A stretch of DNA of 25,418 nucleotides from Chitinophagaceae bacterium (lineage in GTDB: Bacteria > Bacteroidota > Bacteroidia > Chitinophagales > Chitinophagaceae): NCBI GenBank assembly GCA_947468255.1, contig CANIMM010000013.1:1-25418 (forward strand), in the 5' to 3' direction. The position numbers and the translations under genes were made by a program. The stretch's first letter is position 1, and the number at the start of each line of letters is the position of its first letter. This document shows positions 14,900 to 24,097 of the stretch, one piece after another. Under the pieces are notes generated by a model. It had not been told where the DNA came from. It worked only from the letters and a program-made list of their open reading frames with translations, and made no database searches.

Positions 14900-15970
14900 A
14901 TGGCTACTCCAAAATTTATTCAAACTGGTACAGAATTCCACCAGGAATTGAAAAAAAGAGTAAATCAGTATTTTATTGATAAAAAAAAGTCTTCTACTGG
15001 AAATTATAGCCTTTTTATAAAGGCGATCTTTTTCTTTTCCGCCTACATTGCTTTATACATTCATTTGGTATATTTCACCCCTCCCACTTTGTTAGCGATT
15101 ATTGAATGTGTGTTATTGGGTTGTTTTACAGCTGCAATTGGATTTAATGTAATGCATGACGGCGGCCACGGAAGTTTCAGCAAAAGCAGGCTTATCAATA
15201 GGATGGCGGCTGTATCGGTTAATTGTCTGGGTGCAAGTAGTATTATGTGGAACATGAAACATAATATTATTCACCATACCTACACTAATATTGATGGTGT
15301 AGATGATGATATTGAGATAAAGCCTTACTTGAGAATGTGTACTACCCAAAAGCGGTATTGGATGCATCGCTTTCAGCATTATTATGTTTGGTTTCTCTAT
15401 ACTTTATTACATCTTATTTGGATTTTCCTTACTGATTATCAAAAATATTTTAAAAAAAGAATTGGTTCTGTTGCGATCAAGCAATTTAGCTTTAAAGAAC
15501 ATCTTGGCTTTTGGACAGCCAAAGTAGGCTATGCAGTGGTTTTTATGGTAATACCTATTTATACTGTTGGTTTTGTAGAATGGATGGTAGGTTTTTTAAT
15601 TGCTAGCATGGTTACTGGATTTGTAATCAGTATCGTTTTCCAATTGGCACATACAGTGGAGGAAACCGCTTTTCCCATACCAGCGGTAGATTCTAACAAA
15701 ATTGAAAATGAATGGGCGATCCACCAGATTCAAACTACTGCCAACTTCGCTACTAAAAACAAGCTAATTTCATGGTTGGTGGGCGGATTGAATTTCCAAA
15801 TAGAGCATCATTTGTTTCCTAAAGTGTCGCATGTTCATTATCCCGCCATTAGCAAAATAATAAAACAGACCTGTATTGATTTTAATATCAATTACGTAGA
15901 ATATCCTAAAATGCGGCAAGCAATTGCATCCCATGCCTCCTATTTGCGAAGAATGGGAAGGGCGGATTAA
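14900..15970 (+). CDS. Front-end-type fatty acid desaturase
   Basis: Integral-membrane di-iron desaturase of 356 aa that introduces a double bond into an acyl chain, probably of an acyl-CoA or phospholipid. The three histidine boxes are complete: H86-D-G-G-H90, H121-N-I-I-H125-H126, and Q300-I-E-H303-H304. The third box, with Gln in place of the first His, is typical of front-end (delta-5/delta-6) or linoleoyl-CoA desaturase relatives. Unlike eukaryotic front-end enzymes it has no fused cytochrome b5 domain (no HPGG), so it must take electrons from a separate protein. Paired hydrophobic stretches lie at about 40-85 and 205-250. It is a single gene ended by the terminator at 15991-16025. Regiospecificity cannot be read from the sequence. 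Confidence 0.9.
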   Translation: MATPKFIQTGTEFHQELKKRVNQYFIDKKKSSTGNYSLFIKAIFFFSAYIALYIHLVYFTPPTLLAIIECVLLGCFTAAIGFNVMHDGGHGSFSKSRLINRMAAVSVNCLGASSIMWNMKHNIIHHTYTNIDGVDDDIEIKPYLRMCTTQKRYWMHRFQHYYVWFLYTLLHLIWIFLTDYQKYFKKRIGSVAIKQFSFKEHLGFWTAKVGYAVVFMVIPIYTVGFVEWMVGFLIASMVTGFVISIVFQLAHTVEETAFPIPAVDSNKIENEWAIHQIQTTANFATKNKLISWLVGGLNFQIEHHLFPKVSHVHYPAISKIIKQTCIDFNINYVEYPKMRQAIASHASYLRRMGRAD

Positions 15971-15990
15971 ATTGAATTCAAATTGAATAG

Positions 15991-16025
15991 CCTTTTCATC
16001 CTACAGGGTGAAAAGGTTTTTTTTT
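15991..16025 (+). terminator. Intrinsic terminator after the desaturase gene
   Basis: CCTTTTCA (15991-15998) pairs with TGAAAAGG (16009-16016), with extra C-G pairs inside. A run of nine T residues follows directly. Confidence 0.85.
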
Positions 16026-16093
16026 GATACTTAACCAAACAATTGCCAATGCTGTTTGCTTTTAAAGTAAGCTGCCATTTAAAATATCTTGAT

Positions 16094-16101
16094 TAAATTT
16101 G
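16094..16101 (+). promoter_or_regulatory. Putative glnS -7 box
   Basis: TAAATTTG is an exact TAnnTTTG match 18 bp before the glnS ATG. No -33 TTTG lies at the expected spacing. Confidence 0.45.
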
Positions 16102-16119
16102 CAATAGAAAACTAACACG

Positions 16120-17778
16120 ATGTCTGAAGAAAAGAGCCTGAATTTTATCGAGGAAATTATTGAAGCCGACTTGGCGACTGGGCATTATGGAGCTATCCAT
16201 ACTCGATTTCCTCCAGAACCCAATGGTTACTTACATATTGGACATGCCAAAAGCATTTGCTTGAATTTTGGGTTGGCAATCAAATATAGCGGAAAAATCA
16301 ATCTTCGATTTGACGATACCAATCCTGCCAAAGAGGAAACGGAATATGTAGACAGTATTAAGGAAGATGTAGCATGGCTAGGTTTTAATTGGACCAATGA
16401 ATTATATGCCAGTGATTATTTTGATCAAATTTATGAATTTGCTGTAACCCTTATCAATAAAGGACTAGCGTATGTAGATGATTCTACCCCCGATGAAATA
16501 GCTGCATTGAAGGGCTCTCCTACTGAGCCTGGGAAAAACAGCCCCTTCAGAAATAGAACCATCGATGAAAACCTTACCCTGTTTACTGCCATGAAAGCGG
16601 GTGCCTATCAGGATGGCGAAAAGGTTTTACGGGCAAAGATTGACATGGCTGCCAACAACATGCACATGCGGGATCCAATCATCTACCGGATCAAACATGC
16701 CCATCACCATCGTACTGGCGACAAATGGTGCATCTATCCGATGTACGACTTTGCACATGGCCAAAGCGACAGTATTGAACAGATTACCCACAGTATTTGC
16801 ACCTTAGAGTTTATCCCTCACCGTGAGTTATATGAATGGCTAATTAATCAACTGGAGATTTTTCCATCCAAGCAATATGAATTTGCTCGGCTCAACATGA
16901 CCTACACGGTGATGAGCAAACGCAAACTGTTACAATTGGTAACAGAAGGCTATGTACAAAGCTGGGATGACCCTAGGATGCCTACCATCTCGGGTATGCG
17001 GCGCAGGGGATTTACTGCCGAAAGTATCCGTAATTTTTGTGAGCGCATCGGTATTGCAAAAAGGGAAAATCTAATTGATGTAAGTTTACTTGAATTCTGC
17101 GTACGCGAAGACCTCAATCGAATTGCCCCTCGCGTAATGGCTGTAATCGATCCCGTCAAGTTAATCATTACCAATTATCCCGAAGGACAGTCAGAAGAAT
17201 TGATAAGTGAGAATGGCCCCGATGAAACCTACGGTAGCCGATCGGTGCCATTTAGTAGGGAGCTTTGGATAGAAAGAGAAGACTTTATGGAAGAACCTGC
17301 AAAAAAATGGTTTAGACTAGCACCTGGTGCATTGGTAAGGTTGAAAAGTGCATATATCATTCAATGCAATAGTTTTGAAAAAGACACGGAAGGCAATATC
17401 ACTGCAATACAGGCAAGCTATATTCCTGAAAGTAAAAGTGGTGCAGATACCAGCGAAATCAAAGTAAAGGGTACCATTCATTGGGTGAGCGTAGCCCATG
17501 CGTTGGAAGCCGAAATTCGTTTATATGACCGATTGTTTAAAGTGGAAAACCCCTCTCAAGAGGAAGGTGATTTTAAAGAATATATCAACCCTGATTCCCT
17601 TCAAATCATCCAGCAGGCGTATGTAGAGCCTTCCTTGCTTACTGCAAAGATTGGTAACCATTATCAGTTTATTCGGAAAGGATATTTTTGCCTAGATAAA
17701 GAAACCTCCTCCGAAAAACTTGTTTTTAATCGTACCGTTTCACTAAAAGATGCTTGGGCAAAAGAAGTAAAAAAATAG
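16120..17778 (+). CDS. glnS: Glutamine--tRNA ligase
   Basis: Class I aminoacyl-tRNA synthetase that charges tRNA-Gln directly with glutamine, 552 aa. The nucleotide-binding signature RFPPEPNGYLHIGHAKS (29-45) contains the HIGH motif (39-42). The second signature VMSKRKL (264-270) is the GlnRS form of KMSKS. The catalytic core (to about residue 335) is followed by the two-part anticodon-binding beta-barrel domain. The length matches E. coli GlnRS, and no YqeY/GatB-like tail is fused, unlike in some bacteria. Its presence implies that this organism does not need the indirect GatCAB route for Gln-tRNA. It has its own promoter and converges on the small membrane protein gene. Confidence 0.97.
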   Translation: MSEEKSLNFIEEIIEADLATGHYGAIHTRFPPEPNGYLHIGHAKSICLNFGLAIKYSGKINLRFDDTNPAKEETEYVDSIKEDVAWLGFNWTNELYASDYFDQIYEFAVTLINKGLAYVDDSTPDEIAALKGSPTEPGKNSPFRNRTIDENLTLFTAMKAGAYQDGEKVLRAKIDMAANNMHMRDPIIYRIKHAHHHRTGDKWCIYPMYDFAHGQSDSIEQITHSICTLEFIPHRELYEWLINQLEIFPSKQYEFARLNMTYTVMSKRKLLQLVTEGYVQSWDDPRMPTISGMRRRGFTAESIRNFCERIGIAKRENLIDVSLLEFCVREDLNRIAPRVMAVIDPVKLIITNYPEGQSEELISENGPDETYGSRSVPFSRELWIEREDFMEEPAKKWFRLAPGALVRLKSAYIIQCNSFEKDTEGNITAIQASYIPESKSGADTSEIKVKGTIHWVSVAHALEAEIRLYDRLFKVENPSQEEGDFKEYINPDSLQIIQQAYVEPSLLTAKIGNHYQFIRKGYFCLDKETSSEKLVFNRTVSLKDAWAKEVKK

Positions 17779-17856
17779 CCCTTTTTTTAGAGCGCAGTTA
17801 AAGGAAATTTAAAACTCAATGAAGGGGTTTTGAAAATAAAATTGCATAATTGTTTT

Positions 17857-18300
17857 CTAGGAAACCAATCCGTCTTTCTTGGTGGTTCCAGTTTCCTTTA
17901 AAGCAAGATTCGGCAATGCAGAAGCAATGAGCATTATTATTGTGGAATAGAGCATTAAATAGATCCCCCATTTTTTATCAGGGCAATAGGCATTATAGCA
18001 GGATACATACAAAATATAGGTCTTGATTGCATACCCTACCCCAAGGGCACAAACAAAAAGATTTGTTCTTTTAGCCCATATTTTGGGTAAAACGATCAGT
18101 AGGATGGAAAAAACACCCGTAAATACCAGCATCTTTCCAGGCTTTCCGTAATTATTTTGAAAAGAATAAAAACCAGTAAAGGTCCGGTCTGCCTCATTTA
18201 CTATATGGGCATCGGCATAATAAGTCCAGGGCAACCAACAAGAAATGATTAGGGTGATACAAGCTAGTAAACCCACCCAATGCAACATTTTTAGTACCAT
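17857..18300 (-). CDS. Small four-helix membrane protein of unknown function
   Basis: 147-aa hydrophobic protein that I do not recognise. Four helices are likely: about residues 6-26, 58-75, 81-98 and 110-130. A predicted extracytoplasmic loop carries WLPWTYY and a TFTGFYSFQNNYGKPGK segment, and a second loop carries SCYNAYCPDKKWG with two cysteines that could pair. Five cysteines in all is high for this size. The start ATG (18298-18300) lies 3 bp after the U-tract of the tRNA-Cys terminator, and no promoter is visible between them, so expression may depend on read-through. An internal ATG at residue 5 is an alternative start. Confidence 0.7.
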   Translation of the reverse strand: MVLKMLHWVGLLACITLIISCWLPWTYYADAHIVNEADRTFTGFYSFQNNYGKPGKMLVFTGVFSILLIVLPKIWAKRTNLFVCALGVGYAIKTYILYVSCYNAYCPDKKWGIYLMLYSTIIMLIASALPNLALKETGTTKKDGLVS

Positions 18301-18303
18301 AGT

Positions 18304-18331
18304 AAAAAAATTCCCCCTCCAAGGGAGAGGG
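18304..18331 (-). terminator. Intrinsic terminator after tRNA-Cys
   Basis: On the minus strand an 8-bp stem CCCTCTCC/GGAGGGGG (one T-G wobble, 3-nt loop; plus-strand arms 18313-18320 and 18324-18331) is followed by AATTTTTTT. It ends 3 bp before the start of the small membrane protein gene. Confidence 0.8.
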
Positions 18332-18341
18332 ATGAAAAAAG

Positions 18342-18412
18342 AGGTTCCGACCAGATTCGAACTGGTGTAGAAGCTTTTGCAGAGCTTTGCCTAGCCACTC
18401 GGCCACAGAACC
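18342..18412 (-). tRNA. tRNA-Cys (GCA)
   Basis: The minus strand folds as a full cloverleaf of 71 nt. The acceptor stem GGTTCTG pairs with CGGAACC over 7 bp (one T-G). The D arm contains GGCCGAGTGGCTAGGC. The anticodon stem AAGCT/AGCTT encloses the loop CTGCAAA with anticodon GCA, and the T arm is CCAG-TTCGAAT-CTGG. The discriminator base is U, as expected for tRNA-Cys. CCA is not encoded. A weak promoter-like pair (TATATTGT at 18424-18431, TTG at 18449-18451, minus strand) lies upstream. Confidence 0.96.
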
Positions 18413-18603
18413 TTAAAAGGATTACAATATATAATTGCTTTTTTTAAACAAGATCTTATTCCAACTTATCAATAAAGATTGATTCGTTTTTTAACCAACT
18501 TCCTTGCTAATAAATAGGAATTTTATTTGCTGGGCAAAAATAGGCGTTTTTAATTAGAAATTGTAGATAGTTAGTCCGAAATTCGGGATTCGAAATAAAA
18601 AAA

Positions 18604-19485
18604 ATGAACCCGATAGCTGAATCAGAACTTATTATAAATGATAGAGGTGCAGTATACCATATCAATTGCAGGCCTGAAGAAATAGCAGACACGATCATTA
18701 CAGTAGGTGACCCAGACCGAGTAAGGGAGGTGAGTAAGTATTTTGATACAATAGAATATCAGAACCAGCACCGCGAATTTATAGTGCATACTGGATTCAT
18801 AGGTCACAAAAGACTCACTTGTGTAAGCACAGGAATTGGACCTGATAATATTGATATTGTATTAAACGAATTGGATGCATTGGCCAATATTGATTTTGAA
18901 ACTAGGTTGATAAAAGAAAATTTCACCGCTTTGAAAATAATCCGATTGGGCACTTCCGGATCATTGCAAAAAGAAATAGCAGTGGATAGTTTTGTAGCTT
19001 CTACTTTTGGATTAGGGCTAGATAATTTGCTTCATTATTACCAAATCGACAACAATGAAGCCGAAATACAGTTGTTGCATGCTTTTAATACGCATACCCA
19101 ACTGGAAACAGGCAATATTCGACCTTATATACAAATGGCTGGTATACATTTGCTCAAACATTTTACCCAACATTACCATCAGGGAATTACGGTAACCAGC
19201 CCAGGGTTTTATGGCCCCCAGGGCAGGGTATTACGCCTGAAGCTTGCTTATCCCCTTTTGATTGACCAGCTTACCAGTTTTAGATTTGGCAACCATCAGA
19301 TTGCTAATTTTGAAATGGAAACCTCTGCCATTTATGGCCTTGGAAAATTGTTGGGTCACCATTGCCTTAGCTTGAATGCAATCGTTGCCAACAGGATTAC
19401 CAAAGAATTTTCAAAAGATAGTAATCGTACAGTAGATAATTTAATCAAACAATCCTTGCAAGTAATTGCAGATTCAAAAATATGA
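18604..19485 (+). CDS. Nucleoside phosphorylase, uridine phosphorylase-like
   Basis: Cytoplasmic enzyme of the PNP/UDP family, 293 aa, cleaving a ribonucleoside with phosphate into base and ribose-1-phosphate. Visible motifs are VGDPDR (34-39, phosphate binding), STGIGPDN, RLGTSGSL, and NFEMETSAIYGLGKLLGH, the ribose-binding Met-Glu signature near residue 240. Overall it is closest in feel to uridine phosphorylases, but base specificity is not fixed by what I can see. It is slightly longer than E. coli Udp (about 253 aa), including an N-terminal extension. Its stop codon overlaps the dapF start, so the two are translationally coupled. Confidence 0.88.
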   Translation: MNPIAESELIINDRGAVYHINCRPEEIADTIITVGDPDRVREVSKYFDTIEYQNQHREFIVHTGFIGHKRLTCVSTGIGPDNIDIVLNELDALANIDFETRLIKENFTALKIIRLGTSGSLQKEIAVDSFVASTFGLGLDNLLHYYQIDNNEAEIQLLHAFNTHTQLETGNIRPYIQMAGIHLLKHFTQHYHQGITVTSPGFYGPQGRVLRLKLAYPLLIDQLTSFRFGNHQIANFEMETSAIYGLGKLLGHHCLSLNAIVANRITKEFSKDSNRTVDNLIKQSLQVIADSKI

Positions 19486-20276
19486 AAATGAAAATGGAAT
19501 TTTATAAATACCAGGGTACAGGAAATGATTTTGTGATTGTGGATAATAGAAAAAATGAGTACTCTTTTTTAACTTCCAAACAGGTAAAGCACATTTGCAA
19601 CCGAAATTTTGGCGTGGGGGCTGATGGATTAATGCTATTGAGTAATAAGGATGGCTTCGACTTTGAAATGATTTACTATAATTCCGATGGTAATTTAAGT
19701 AGCATGTGTGGGAATGGTGGTAGATGCCTAGTGAAGTTTGCTTATCACAGGGGAATTGTTAGAAGTTCTTACCATTTTATGGCCGTTGATGGTGAACATG
19801 ATGCTGAAATTGATGGCGACGGTACGGTTAGCTTACAAATGCAAAATGTAGATAAGGTAAACTACCATAATACCTATGCCATTGTCAATACAGGGTCACC
19901 GCATTTTGTTAAATTTGCAACAGAGGTGAAAGATATTGATGTAGTTACAACGGGCCAAGAAATCAGGTACAGTAAAGAGTTTGTTCAACAAGGCATTAAT
20001 GTTAATTTTGTAGAATCAACCGAAGAGGATTCAATATTTGTGAGAACCTACGAAAGAGGGGTAGAAAATGAAACGCTCAGTTGTGGTACTGGGGTTACCG
20101 CAGCCGCTTTATTATCTGCTCACAATGAAAATGGATTTAACACCGTGCGGGTAAAAACATTGGGAGGTAATTTAAGTGTAGAATTTAATAAAATTGACGA
20201 CCAGCATTTTGACGACATTTGGCTTTGCGGACCAGCAGAACTTGTATTTACAGGTACGATTGAATTGGACTCGTAA
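19482..20276 (+). CDS. dapF: Diaminopimelate epimerase
   Basis: Converts LL- to meso-diaminopimelate in the cytoplasm, for lysine and peptidoglycan. It is PLP-independent and uses two cysteines as acid and base. Both are present: C76 in SSMCGNGGRC and C201 in LSCGTGVTAAA. FYKYQGTGNDFVIVDNR near the N-terminus and RNFGVGADGL are standard. The 264-aa length is normal. The first ATG (19482) overlaps the upstream TGA as ATGA; in-frame ATGs at 19488 and 19494 could also be used, the last giving MEFYKYQGTG. A 129-bp gap follows before corA. No other lysine-pathway gene is nearby. Confidence 0.96.
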   Translation: MKMKMEFYKYQGTGNDFVIVDNRKNEYSFLTSKQVKHICNRNFGVGADGLMLLSNKDGFDFEMIYYNSDGNLSSMCGNGGRCLVKFAYHRGIVRSSYHFMAVDGEHDAEIDGDGTVSLQMQNVDKVNYHNTYAIVNTGSPHFVKFATEVKDIDVVTTGQEIRYSKEFVQQGINVNFVESTEEDSIFVRTYERGVENETLSCGTGVTAAALLSAHNENGFNTVRVKTLGGNLSVEFNKIDDQHFDDIWLCGPAELVFTGTIELDS

Positions 20277-20405
20277 GATGCAATTCATTCAAATTCACAT
20301 TTGCAGGTAAATATAAAAAGTAATAGAAAAGTATACGTAGTAATAGTTCCTTTGTAATTAGCAGAAGTAGGGAAATATATCATCATCAGCTCAATACAAA
20401 AATTA

Positions 20406-21344
20406 ATGATTCAATACTTCAAGAATATAGAACACCAGACCATCGCCATCGATAAGCCTGAAGATGGATCATGGATTAATGTATTACCCCCCTTGCGCCA
20501 AGAGGAGTTTACGGAACTAAGTGAATCCCTTGAAATACCGATTGACTTTTTAAAAGATTCATTGGATATTGATGAGCGCAGTAGGTATGAAATTGATGAC
20601 AATGTAAAATTAATCGTTATCAAAACCCCTACTGAAAACAATTCATTCAATGATAGTGATGCATTTTATATTACCATTCCCATTTGTATCATTTTAACCC
20701 ACAACCAAATTGTAACAGTCAATTCATTCGAGAATGAAGCTATCAAAAAATTTCTAACCACTTTTCAAAATCGCAATCCAGATAAGAAAAATATGATGGT
20801 GTTGAAAATTTTTGAAAAAGTGATCAATAACTTTCAGGATCATTTGAAGGAAATCAATATGCGTCGCAATACCCTTGAACATAAATTATATGTTGCCAAC
20901 AGGAATGAGGAATTGCTTCAATTGATGCGAATCCAAAAAAGCTTGGTATATTTTTTAACTGCCTTGCGAAGCAATGAGTTGTTGATGATGAAAATGGTAA
21001 GAACCAACTTTTTGCAACTCAATGAAGATGAAAAGGATTTTTTGGATGATTTGATTGTGGAAACCAGTCAGGCCCTAGAAATGGCCAATACCTACACCAA
21101 TATACTCAGCAGTACACTGGATGCATTTGCTAGTATTATCAGCAATAATCAAAATGAAGTACTTAAACGCCTGACTACCCTTACCATCGTATTAACAGTG
21201 CCTACTTTAATTGCCAGTATTTATGGAATGAACGTACCAATCCCCTACAAGGATACCCCTTATGCTTTTTGGATACCGGTTATTATCTCATTGATGATAT
21301 TGATTGTGGTAGGTTGGAACTATATTAAAAGGGTAAAAAAATAA
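20406..21344 (+). CDS. corA: CorA-family magnesium/divalent cation transporter
   Basis: Pentameric inner-membrane channel of the CorA/MIT family, 312 aa. A large cytoplasmic N-terminal domain includes a long coiled-coil helix (about residues 125-250, with EKVINNFQDHLKEINMRRN). Two C-terminal helices follow. The selectivity motif G274-M275-N276 is intact in IYGMNVP, and a basic C-terminus (IKRVKK) matches the family. Mg2+ is the likely substrate; Co2+ and Ni2+ are known alternatives. The Nudix gene begins 5 bp downstream, suggesting a shared transcript. Confidence 0.93.
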   Translation: MIQYFKNIEHQTIAIDKPEDGSWINVLPPLRQEEFTELSESLEIPIDFLKDSLDIDERSRYEIDDNVKLIVIKTPTENNSFNDSDAFYITIPICIILTHNQIVTVNSFENEAIKKFLTTFQNRNPDKKNMMVLKIFEKVINNFQDHLKEINMRRNTLEHKLYVANRNEELLQLMRIQKSLVYFLTALRSNELLMMKMVRTNFLQLNEDEKDFLDDLIVETSQALEMANTYTNILSSTLDAFASIISNNQNEVLKRLTTLTIVLTVPTLIASIYGMNVPIPYKDTPYAFWIPVIISLMILIVVGWNYIKRVKK

Positions 21345-21349
21345 ACCAT

Positions 21350-21817
21350 ATGAGTCTAATATTGTCTGTACGCGTATATGGAATTTTAATGAATGCGGCA
21401 AAGCAGGTATTGGTAAGTGATGAATATATCAGAGGAGAATATTTCACCAAATTCCCTGGTGGTGGACTCGATATTGGGGAAGGAACAAGGGATTGTTTGA
21501 AACGAGAGTTTATGGAAGAAATGAATCTCAATGTAGCCATCGGTGAGCATATCTATACCACTGATTTTTTTCAAATAAGTGCATTCAATTCGGCACATCA
21601 AATACTGTCTATCTATTATGCGGCAACGGCTTTGGAGCCTATCAAAGTGCCCTTAAGAACCATTGAATTTGATTTTGACGAGCAGCAGCTGCAAGTGTAT
21701 GCAAAAACTCAGCAAATAGAAACTTTCCGTTTTGTTGATTGGGATAATTTTTCAGGCGAAAAAGTAACTTTGCCTATTGATAAAATTGTTGCTGATTTGG
21801 TAAAAGGCAATCAATAA
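21350..21817 (+). CDS. Nudix hydrolase
   Basis: 155-aa Nudix-fold pyrophosphohydrolase. The Nudix box lies at residues 38-60 (GGLDIGEGTRDCLKREFMEE is its main part). Its metal-binding R-E-x-x-E-E core is complete, but the usual Gly after EEx is Asn (EEMNL). The substrate is unknown; the family hydrolyses nucleoside diphosphate-linked compounds. It lies 5 bp after corA, probably in the same transcript, and is closed by the terminator at 21816-21850. The pairing with corA has no obvious functional link beyond the Nudix need for Mg2+. Confidence 0.9.
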   Translation: MSLILSVRVYGILMNAAKQVLVSDEYIRGEYFTKFPGGGLDIGEGTRDCLKREFMEEMNLNVAIGEHIYTTDFFQISAFNSAHQILSIYYAATALEPIKVPLRTIEFDFDEQQLQVYAKTQQIETFRFVDWDNFSGEKVTLPIDKIVADLVKGNQ

Positions 21818-21850
21818 AAAATAGCAGCCTTTTTGAGACTGCTATTTTTT
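21816..21850. terminator. Bidirectional intrinsic terminator between the Nudix and M1 peptidase genes
   Basis: AAAAAATAGCAG (21816-21827) and CTGCTATTTTTT (21839-21850) are perfect complements around an 11-nt loop. They give a stem with a U-tract for both convergent genes. Confidence 0.85.
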
Positions 21851-21882
21851 CTAAATGAATCAAGTAATTTTATATTCTCCAA

Positions 21883-23841
21883 TTAATTGCTTTTCCATTC
21901 ATTGTTTTTGAAATTCATATCTGGAAATATTTTGTCCGGATCAATGGTTACTTTTTTGAGTTTTTCGCCACTGGGTAATTTTATTTTTTTGAACTGCGCA
22001 TTATTCCATATTTCCACTGGAAGTTTCATGGTACCTTTTACACCGCTAATGGTTTCGTACAATAAGTTTACAGGCATAGCCATTTGGTCAAGATTGGCAA
22101 TGGTTACAATCGCTCCATTTGCAGGATCGCTATTTACATATGAAACAGAAACGACTGACTGATCAAGTTGATAGTTTTCTACAAACCATCCTTTCCAAAA
22201 CCAACTTAAATTTTCACCAGCTACGTTGTCCATTGTTTTGAAAAAATCCCAAGGAGTGGGATGCTTATACGCCCATCGTTGAATATAGGTTTTGAAAGCA
22301 TAATCAAATCGTTCGGGTCCTAATATATCGTTGCGCAACAATTGTAATCCATAGCCAGGTTTTGAATACAATGCTGTGCCAATGTTATTTTCATGAAGCG
22401 CATCTGGGGCACTTAGGATGGTTTCGCTATTTTCACCAAACATGTATCCAGCTCTATATTCCATTGAAGTTGGGGGCGATTTATATTCCCCATTATTAAA
22501 ATCATCATCTGCCAAAGAATTGATAAAAGTGTTGAACCCTTCATCCATCCAGCCATATTTGCGTTCATTACTTCCCACTATCATCGGAAACCAGGTATGA
22601 CCAAATTCGTGATCGGTAACACCAAAAAGTCCGTCTGTTTTTGCATCATAGCCACAAAATACAATACCTGGATATTCCATGCCGGATACATTACTTGCTA
22701 CATTGGTTGCTACCGGATACGGATAGGTGAGCCACCTTTTGCTATAATTTTCAATGCTTCCTTTTATGTACTCGGTTGATCTACTCCATGCTTTTTCTCC
22801 CTTGCTTTCTGCTGGATATACACTCATGGCAAGTGAAGTTTTACCCTCAGGCAAATTGATTTTTGCAGCATCCCAGATAAACGATTTAGAGGAAGCCCAA
22901 GATACATCTCGAGCATTGTTGATTTTAAAATGCCAGGTTAGGGAAGACTTGGAGGGCCTAGATAAAGGATCTGACAGTTCATTTTCGGAACGAATCATCA
23001 CTGTTCGATCACTTTTTTTCGCAGCTTCCATCCGTTTTAGCTGATTAGGAGTCAACACTTCCGATGGATTCAGTAATTCTCCACTAGCCACCACAATATG
23101 GGATGCTGGCGCTGTGATGGTGAAATCAAAATTACCATATTCGAGGTAAAATTCACTGGGGCCCAAATACGGAAGCGTATTCCAACCTTCTACATCATCA
23201 AATACACACATCCTTGGATACCACTGCGCTACAGTAAATATGTCGCCATTTTTAGTGGGTAATATTCCACATCGATCAGCTCCGTATTGAGGCAGGGTAA
23301 ATGAATAATCAATTTTGATGGTAACCACATCGCCTGATGCAGCCATCGGCTTTGGTAATCGTATCTGCATTCTAGTATCTGTAATAATATAATCTGCTAC
23401 CAGTAAATCATTCACCTTGATGGCGCTAATGGCATAACCTCCATTAAAATTACTCTTGGAGTCACCATAACGGCTGCGTCCATCCACTGGCATTCTTGCT
23501 TGGCCACGACTGTTTTGATTAAAAAAGTTTTGATCTAGTTGCAACCATAAAAAGGGTAGACTATGCGGACTGTTATTCTTATAAGTGATGATTACGGTGC
23601 CGGTAATCAAATGGCTACTATCATTCAGTGTGGCTGCTATTTGATAATCTGCCCTGTTTTGCCAATACCCTTTATTAGGTTCGCCAGAAGCAGCCCTGGT
23701 AATGCTTTCTCCAGAACTGTAAAAAACAGGTGAAAATAATGCGTGTGGGTCGTAATTAGATATTAGATTCGACTCATTTTGCACTTGGGCTGAAGCGACC
23801 ATATTTAGGCCAATACAAAAAAGAAAAAATAATAATTTCAT
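21883..23841 (-). CDS. Secreted M1-family zinc metallopeptidase
   Basis: 652-aa exported aminopeptidase-like protein. A signal peptide covers about residues 1-19 (MKLLFFLFCIGLNMVASAQ). The N-terminal beta domain is followed by the gluzincin core with H411-E-F-G-H415 and the third zinc ligand E434 in WMDEGF, the HExxH-x18-E spacing of family M1. The exopeptidase motif GAMEN is replaced by GMEYPG (387-392), as in many secreted Bacteroidota M1 peptidases, so aminopeptidase specificity is less certain. The C-terminal region (about 560-645) is beta-rich. It probably digests peptides in the periplasm or outside the cell. The 256-bp upstream gap to folB shows no convincing promoter. Confidence 0.92.
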   Translation of the reverse strand: MKLLFFLFCIGLNMVASAQVQNESNLISNYDPHALFSPVFYSSGESITRAASGEPNKGYWQNRADYQIAATLNDSSHLITGTVIITYKNNSPHSLPFLWLQLDQNFFNQNSRGQARMPVDGRSRYGDSKSNFNGGYAISAIKVNDLLVADYIITDTRMQIRLPKPMAASGDVVTIKIDYSFTLPQYGADRCGILPTKNGDIFTVAQWYPRMCVFDDVEGWNTLPYLGPSEFYLEYGNFDFTITAPASHIVVASGELLNPSEVLTPNQLKRMEAAKKSDRTVMIRSENELSDPLSRPSKSSLTWHFKINNARDVSWASSKSFIWDAAKINLPEGKTSLAMSVYPAESKGEKAWSRSTEYIKGSIENYSKRWLTYPYPVATNVASNVSGMEYPGIVFCGYDAKTDGLFGVTDHEFGHTWFPMIVGSNERKYGWMDEGFNTFINSLADDDFNNGEYKSPPTSMEYRAGYMFGENSETILSAPDALHENNIGTALYSKPGYGLQLLRNDILGPERFDYAFKTYIQRWAYKHPTPWDFFKTMDNVAGENLSWFWKGWFVENYQLDQSVVSVSYVNSDPANGAIVTIANLDQMAMPVNLLYETISGVKGTMKLPVEIWNNAQFKKIKLPSGEKLKKVTIDPDKIFPDMNFKNNEWKSN

Positions 23842-24097
23842 GTAGGTTATTTTTTTTATAAATGAAGTTAATGGAAGTTTTTAAGGGTAAATCAAAACCT
23901 TGTTTACTGCCATTCAAGAAGCAATTTCCTTCCCGACTCCTTAATAATTGGATCATCTTCGGTTTTATTAGAAAGAGAAAACATTTTTGTAATTCTTGCA
24001 AATGCAGCTACTTGATAAATAATTGATTCGCAAAATTTCTCCGCAAGGAACAAAATGAAAATTACTAAAAAAACTCAATTAGATTAGCCTCCTACTA

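Noticed and set aside
18576..18586. CCGAA-A-TTCGG palindrome before the nucleoside phosphorylase gene
   Set aside because: It is a single short palindrome with no repeat, and the 1-nt centre cannot form a hairpin. Not enough to call an operator.
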